Of a DNA stretch of 64,000 nucleotides, positions 60,604 to 64,000 are shown in pieces; positions within the stretch are counted from its first letter, which is position 1; each line of letters begins with the position of its first letter. The notes under the pieces are model-generated. The model was given only the letters and a program-made list of their open reading frames with translations. It made no database searches and had not been told where the DNA came from. The position numbers and the translations under genes were made by a program. This DNA comes from Hydractinia symbiolongicarpus (Eukaryota > Cnidaria > Hydrozoa > Anthoathecata > Hydractiniidae), in NCBI RefSeq assembly GCF_029227915.1, contig NC_079877.1:27739851-27803850 (forward strand), given 5' to 3'.

Positions 60604-63581
60604 ATGGCACAGACATCAGATGAGGTTAATCCTGTACCCAACTTGGCATTGCAATCAATAATAAGACCTGCTTTATCATCAGTAAGTAGGGTATTGTATG
60701 TTGAAGGCTACAAAATTTGGAAGTAACAATCATCCCGTTACCCATTTGTTACCCCAAATTTTATAAATATCATGAAGGATTTTTCCATAGCCAAGAATAA
60801 TTATATTTTACAAATATATTTTTGGGATTTACTGTAACAGTAATTTTTTTATAAAAAAAATAGAAAATTCATTCCACAAGGAATTCATTACATATGTCAG
60901 TTATATGTTTGTTATTAATATAGTAATTAACACAATTTTACATAGCCACATTAGTGATGTGATACAGGTTGCCAGCCTATACATACATCGTGGCGCCATA
61001 GATTGGTGGTCTTAGCTCTCGTACTCTGTGCGGGAGAACAGGGTTTGTTTTCTCTTGACAGCGATTCAACATGGCTGAGTGAATGTTGTCATAGCCCCAG
61101 GTTAACTCAAGCCATGTGAGGGAAATTGGGGAGATAGCACACTGTGTGAGCCGTTGGATGTTGCCGGGAGTTGTCTAGTAGAGTGTAGGCCCTAAGTAAG
61201 TCTGCGTAGCTTAAGATGAGCATTACATACTCTAACATATCCATCTAACCCATGGCCACTCCTGGAGATAATAGACAGGGTATATCCCTCGATATTTGTG
61301 AGGCTAGCCATGTAAAATATGCACATCTATCCATCCATCCATCCATCATACATCATCTGACTCGAATAACAAGGAAAAAACTATTTTTAGCTTTTTTTTC
61401 ATTTATAAAGCCAAGGAGCTTTACGTAGCTAAAAATGTTTAAACTTGTTTCCAGCTCTCTAAGCTTCTATCTTCCATTATCAGTATTTTCAATAATTTTT
61501 GGATCAATATTTCTAGATCGTTACCCTATTATTACCCTAACAATGAAATAGGGACAACAAGAAATCGTTCATTACCCCTAGGATAAATTAAAGTAAACGG
61601 AGGTGCATTCCCCTCAAAGAACAAAATTTTATAGCCTGATTTCCATTTTTCAAAGGTGAAGTAAGAAAGAACTTTGCATCATAATTTTTTTGGTCATGCA
61701 TATTTTTTGAAGATGAAGTAAAATGAGTATAATAAACTTACAAAGGGAAACTTAACACTGCGCAATGTTTTTTAATGAACAACATAAAAAAAAACAATCT
61801 GGCTTCATTGGGTTTTACCCATTCACGTATTATTTAAAGATTTACGTAATCTAATATATTAATGTACTAAAATGTAGTGTGTGATATAAAATACTGGACC
61901 AGTTCTGCAAACTTTAGTTCAAGAATGGATTGCATTGAACTTGTTGCATATTGAACTTACAACTTTAAGGCCCAATGGAAACAGGTGAAAATAATTAAAA
62001 TCTCCTTATGTGCGGAGCTAAGACCAAAACTGGACTAATATCCTAGTTCTGTACCAACCCATCCAAAGCGCAAAAAAGGAGGTGGTACATCAAAAAACTT
62101 TTCGACGTAAGTATTTTCTTAATAACGGTTGTCAAAAACATGTATTATACCTTAAAATTTCGCCATTGAGGATGTCCTTAATTAATTGTTAGTTTACCGT
62201 TTTCCGACTCGTAGTTTTGTTGCAGGGTCAGTCATTCAGCAGATTATTTTTTTTAAACTTTTTGTCAGACAAAAAAATGATTTTACTGTCTACCCTGGTC
62301 TTCTCATGAGCCTGTTGTTTTGATTACTCATTTGCTTAGCGATTTAGCTACATTTTTGTTTAACTGTACGCATACTTTATGGAAAAATAATTTGAATGGA
62401 TAATTTAACTGTGTTTGGGTCAGAAATCGGCAAAATATTGGGAAAACAATAGAATGTTAAAAAAAACGACCCAAAGATTTTGTGGTCAGCAAGAAATTGC
62501 AAAGGTTGGCCTGAAAACGGCAAAAGAAAAATTATTTACCGAATTTTTTTATTTTGCAAGGTTTTCATTTCCTGATAAAGCCCTTCCTGAAAAATTTTGC
62601 GTGGATTTAATTTCGTACTGTATGTGAAAAATGTAATATTAAAAAAAATAAAAAAAAGGTAAACATATTTTGGAGATGCTCTACTTTACCTTCTCACAAC
62701 AGCTATTTATGTAATATTTAATATTTACTTATGATAAAATTAAAAACATTTCTGTCTTTTCCCTTTCAACTTCATTGGTTTCGTTGCCAGAAATGGGGGA
62801 AGTATATATCAACATAATGAAAAGAAAAAGTCAGAAATCCGCTCATTTTTTTATGCATTTAAGAAATATAAAAAGTTCATTTTGTCAAGGAAATAATATA
62901 ATAGAAATTGATTAAGGATTGTTTTTTAATAGAAATTGATTTAAAATTATTTTTTTGTCTTTATCATGCTTATAATGTAAACAGAGAAAGAATATCATAA
63001 AAAATGATTAAAAATTTGTCTGTTTTACTGTAACCCTTAGAAAAAAGTCAAAAAAAAAAGTTTTTGTAAATTTAATTTTGCATGGATTTAGTTTCAAACT
63101 GTGAAATTTAATCCACGCAAAATTTTATCAGCTTAAGGTAACTCTTACATTTTTTTGAGCAGTGTTTCAATCTGTAACATGATAGAAGAAATAGCTTTAT
63201 TAACAAATTTCTAAAAAACATTTTTCTTGGTAATGTTCATCAGCAATTTTAATCATTGATATTTTTTTCTTTTTTGCCCTCGTTGTGGATTTATTTCAAC
63301 AGTCCTTACAACTAGTTCATAGTTGTGAAATTGTTAAGGACATAAAAAATTCTGGAATATAAGCTATAACTGTGTTGACCAACTATTGAGAAATTATTGT
63401 TATGCTTTAACTTTAAGTATGCACTTACAAAGATATAATTTTTCTTTCTGTGTTATTTAAATCTTCATGTATGTATTAGTAATTCGTTATACATGTTATC
63501 TATTTCTAGTTAGGCAATGATCGAAATACACAGCAAGATTTTAAAAATTCTATACATCAATTAATTCGAGCATTTGAGTTA
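60604..63581 (+). CDS. 5' part of an unrecognised gene (first two coding exons, continues past the window)
   Basis: The first exon 60604-60681 encodes MAQTSDEVNPVPNLALQ and on to ALSS, with an ideal donor TCA|GTAAGT. A second exon 63510-63581 has acceptor TTTCTAG, encodes LGNDRNTQQDFKNSIHQLIR and on to FEL, and ends in another GTAAGT donor. Both are in phase 0, so they join cleanly into 50 residues that look like an amphipathic helical N terminus of a small intracellular protein. The sequence AAAAAG precedes the ATG. A possible extra 60-nt exon lies at 62047-62106 (see rejected items). I do not recognise the family; the rest is outside the window. Confidence 0.5.
60992..61350 (+). repeat. tRNA-derived SINE, family 2, copy C
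   Basis: Starts GGCGCCATAGATTGGTGG and has the family body. The B-box region is mutated (GGTTTGTTTTCTC). The tail is (CCAT)n instead of (CTAT)n. It lies in the first intron of the gene at 60604 and is more diverged than copies A and B. Confidence 0.8.
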
Positions 63582-64000
63582 GTAAGTATGAACTGATGTT
63601 TTTGTATTAGACCTAGTTCATCATTTTTGGTGTGTCAATAGACAGAAAAAGTCAAACCAATAACTTAATTGTATTTTTATTGCAAATTTTCTATTTTTCT
63701 TGTGTACATAGGTTCTAATTGAATAACTGTAATAGAGTGTTGAACAAAAATCATAAAAGAAATGATGTGTGATGAAAAAAAAAATTAAATGGTGTAGATA
63801 AGCATACGTTTGAAAAACAACTATGTCCTGTAGTTGTATGTTGTCCATAGTTAACAACAAAAGTTGCAATCGATTTTTTAATCCCGGGCTGAACTGAAAC
63901 GGGATCAGTTAGGCAAGTGCCTTTTCTGGGTGTGAAGAGCTTAACAAGTGTGCCAAATTTGATTTGCACAAATTTGTGTGGTACTTGAGCTCCGGTTGTG

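Noticed and set aside
62047-62106. 60-nt segment between AG and GTAAGT, possible exon of the gene at 60604
   Set aside because: It is in frame by length, but the phase-0 translation is unconvincing, the acceptor tract is weak, and phase 1 (which reads better) does not match the neighbouring exons.
1-64000. CRISPR arrays, prokaryotic operons, integrated viral genes
   Set aside because: No regularly spaced repeats with unique spacers, no prokaryotic gene order, and no viral structural or replication proteins were seen. The window is an animal nuclear sequence.

Overview
This window is AT-rich eukaryotic nuclear DNA. It has interrupted genes with GT-AG introns, intronless genes, AATAAA signals, several SINE and MITE families and microsatellites. 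The gene content is that of an animal: two M2 peptidases of the angiotensin-converting-enzyme (ACE) family, a secreted IGFBP-Kazal-ZP mosaic protein, the intraflagellar-transport protein IFT46, and a BTG/Tob antiproliferative factor. An early-branching aquatic invertebrate, perhaps a cnidarian (hydrozoan-like), fits the AT-richness, short introns and repeats. That is inference; no single marker settles it. All exon structures were assembled by hand from splice sites and reading-frame phase. No alignment search was run.

Layout. 1-4527: gene-free, with SINE and other repeat fragments. 4528-10158 (-): ACE-like gene A, six coding exons, 631 aa, active-site residues intact. 10159-12502: shared upstream region of two divergent ACE genes, with an RFX/X-box-like palindrome and a 750-bp array of 18-bp repeats. 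12503-18346 (+): ACE-like gene B, six coding exons, predicted 1316 aa. It has an ACE domain, a substituted chloride-site arginine and a long low-complexity C-terminal tail. 18954-20129 (-): intronless gene of unknown function, convergent with ACE-B. 20130-33227: gene-poor, with two MITEs, a tandem minisatellite, a diverged duplication and another X-box-like palindrome. 33228-35876 (+): secreted IGFBP-follistatin/Kazal-ZP protein, five exons, 454 aa. 37271-48984 (-): complete IFT46, eleven coding exons, 388 aa. Its first intron holds a decayed THAP-domain copy, two SINE copies and a 23-bp perfect hairpin. 48985-49559: compact bidirectional promoter. 49560-50489 (+): intronless BTG/Tob gene. 50490-60603: gene-free, with SINEs, a LINE reverse-transcriptase remnant and a hAT-like MITE with exact 8-bp target duplications. 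60604 onward (+): the first two coding exons of an unrecognised gene that runs off the window.

How the genes relate. The ACE genes are a local duplication: three consecutive internal exons have identical lengths (224, 244 and 123 nt) and phases. One intron position differs, and the copies have diverged at the C terminus (short hydrophobic anchor versus long disordered tail). IFT46 and BTG/Tob probably share a promoter containing two tandem CRE-plus-inverted-CCAAT modules and an imperfect X-box. No operon-like or defence-type system was seen. The most unusual items are ACE-B, the IGFBP-Kazal-ZP mosaic, the two-module bidirectional promoter and the scattered X-box palindromes.
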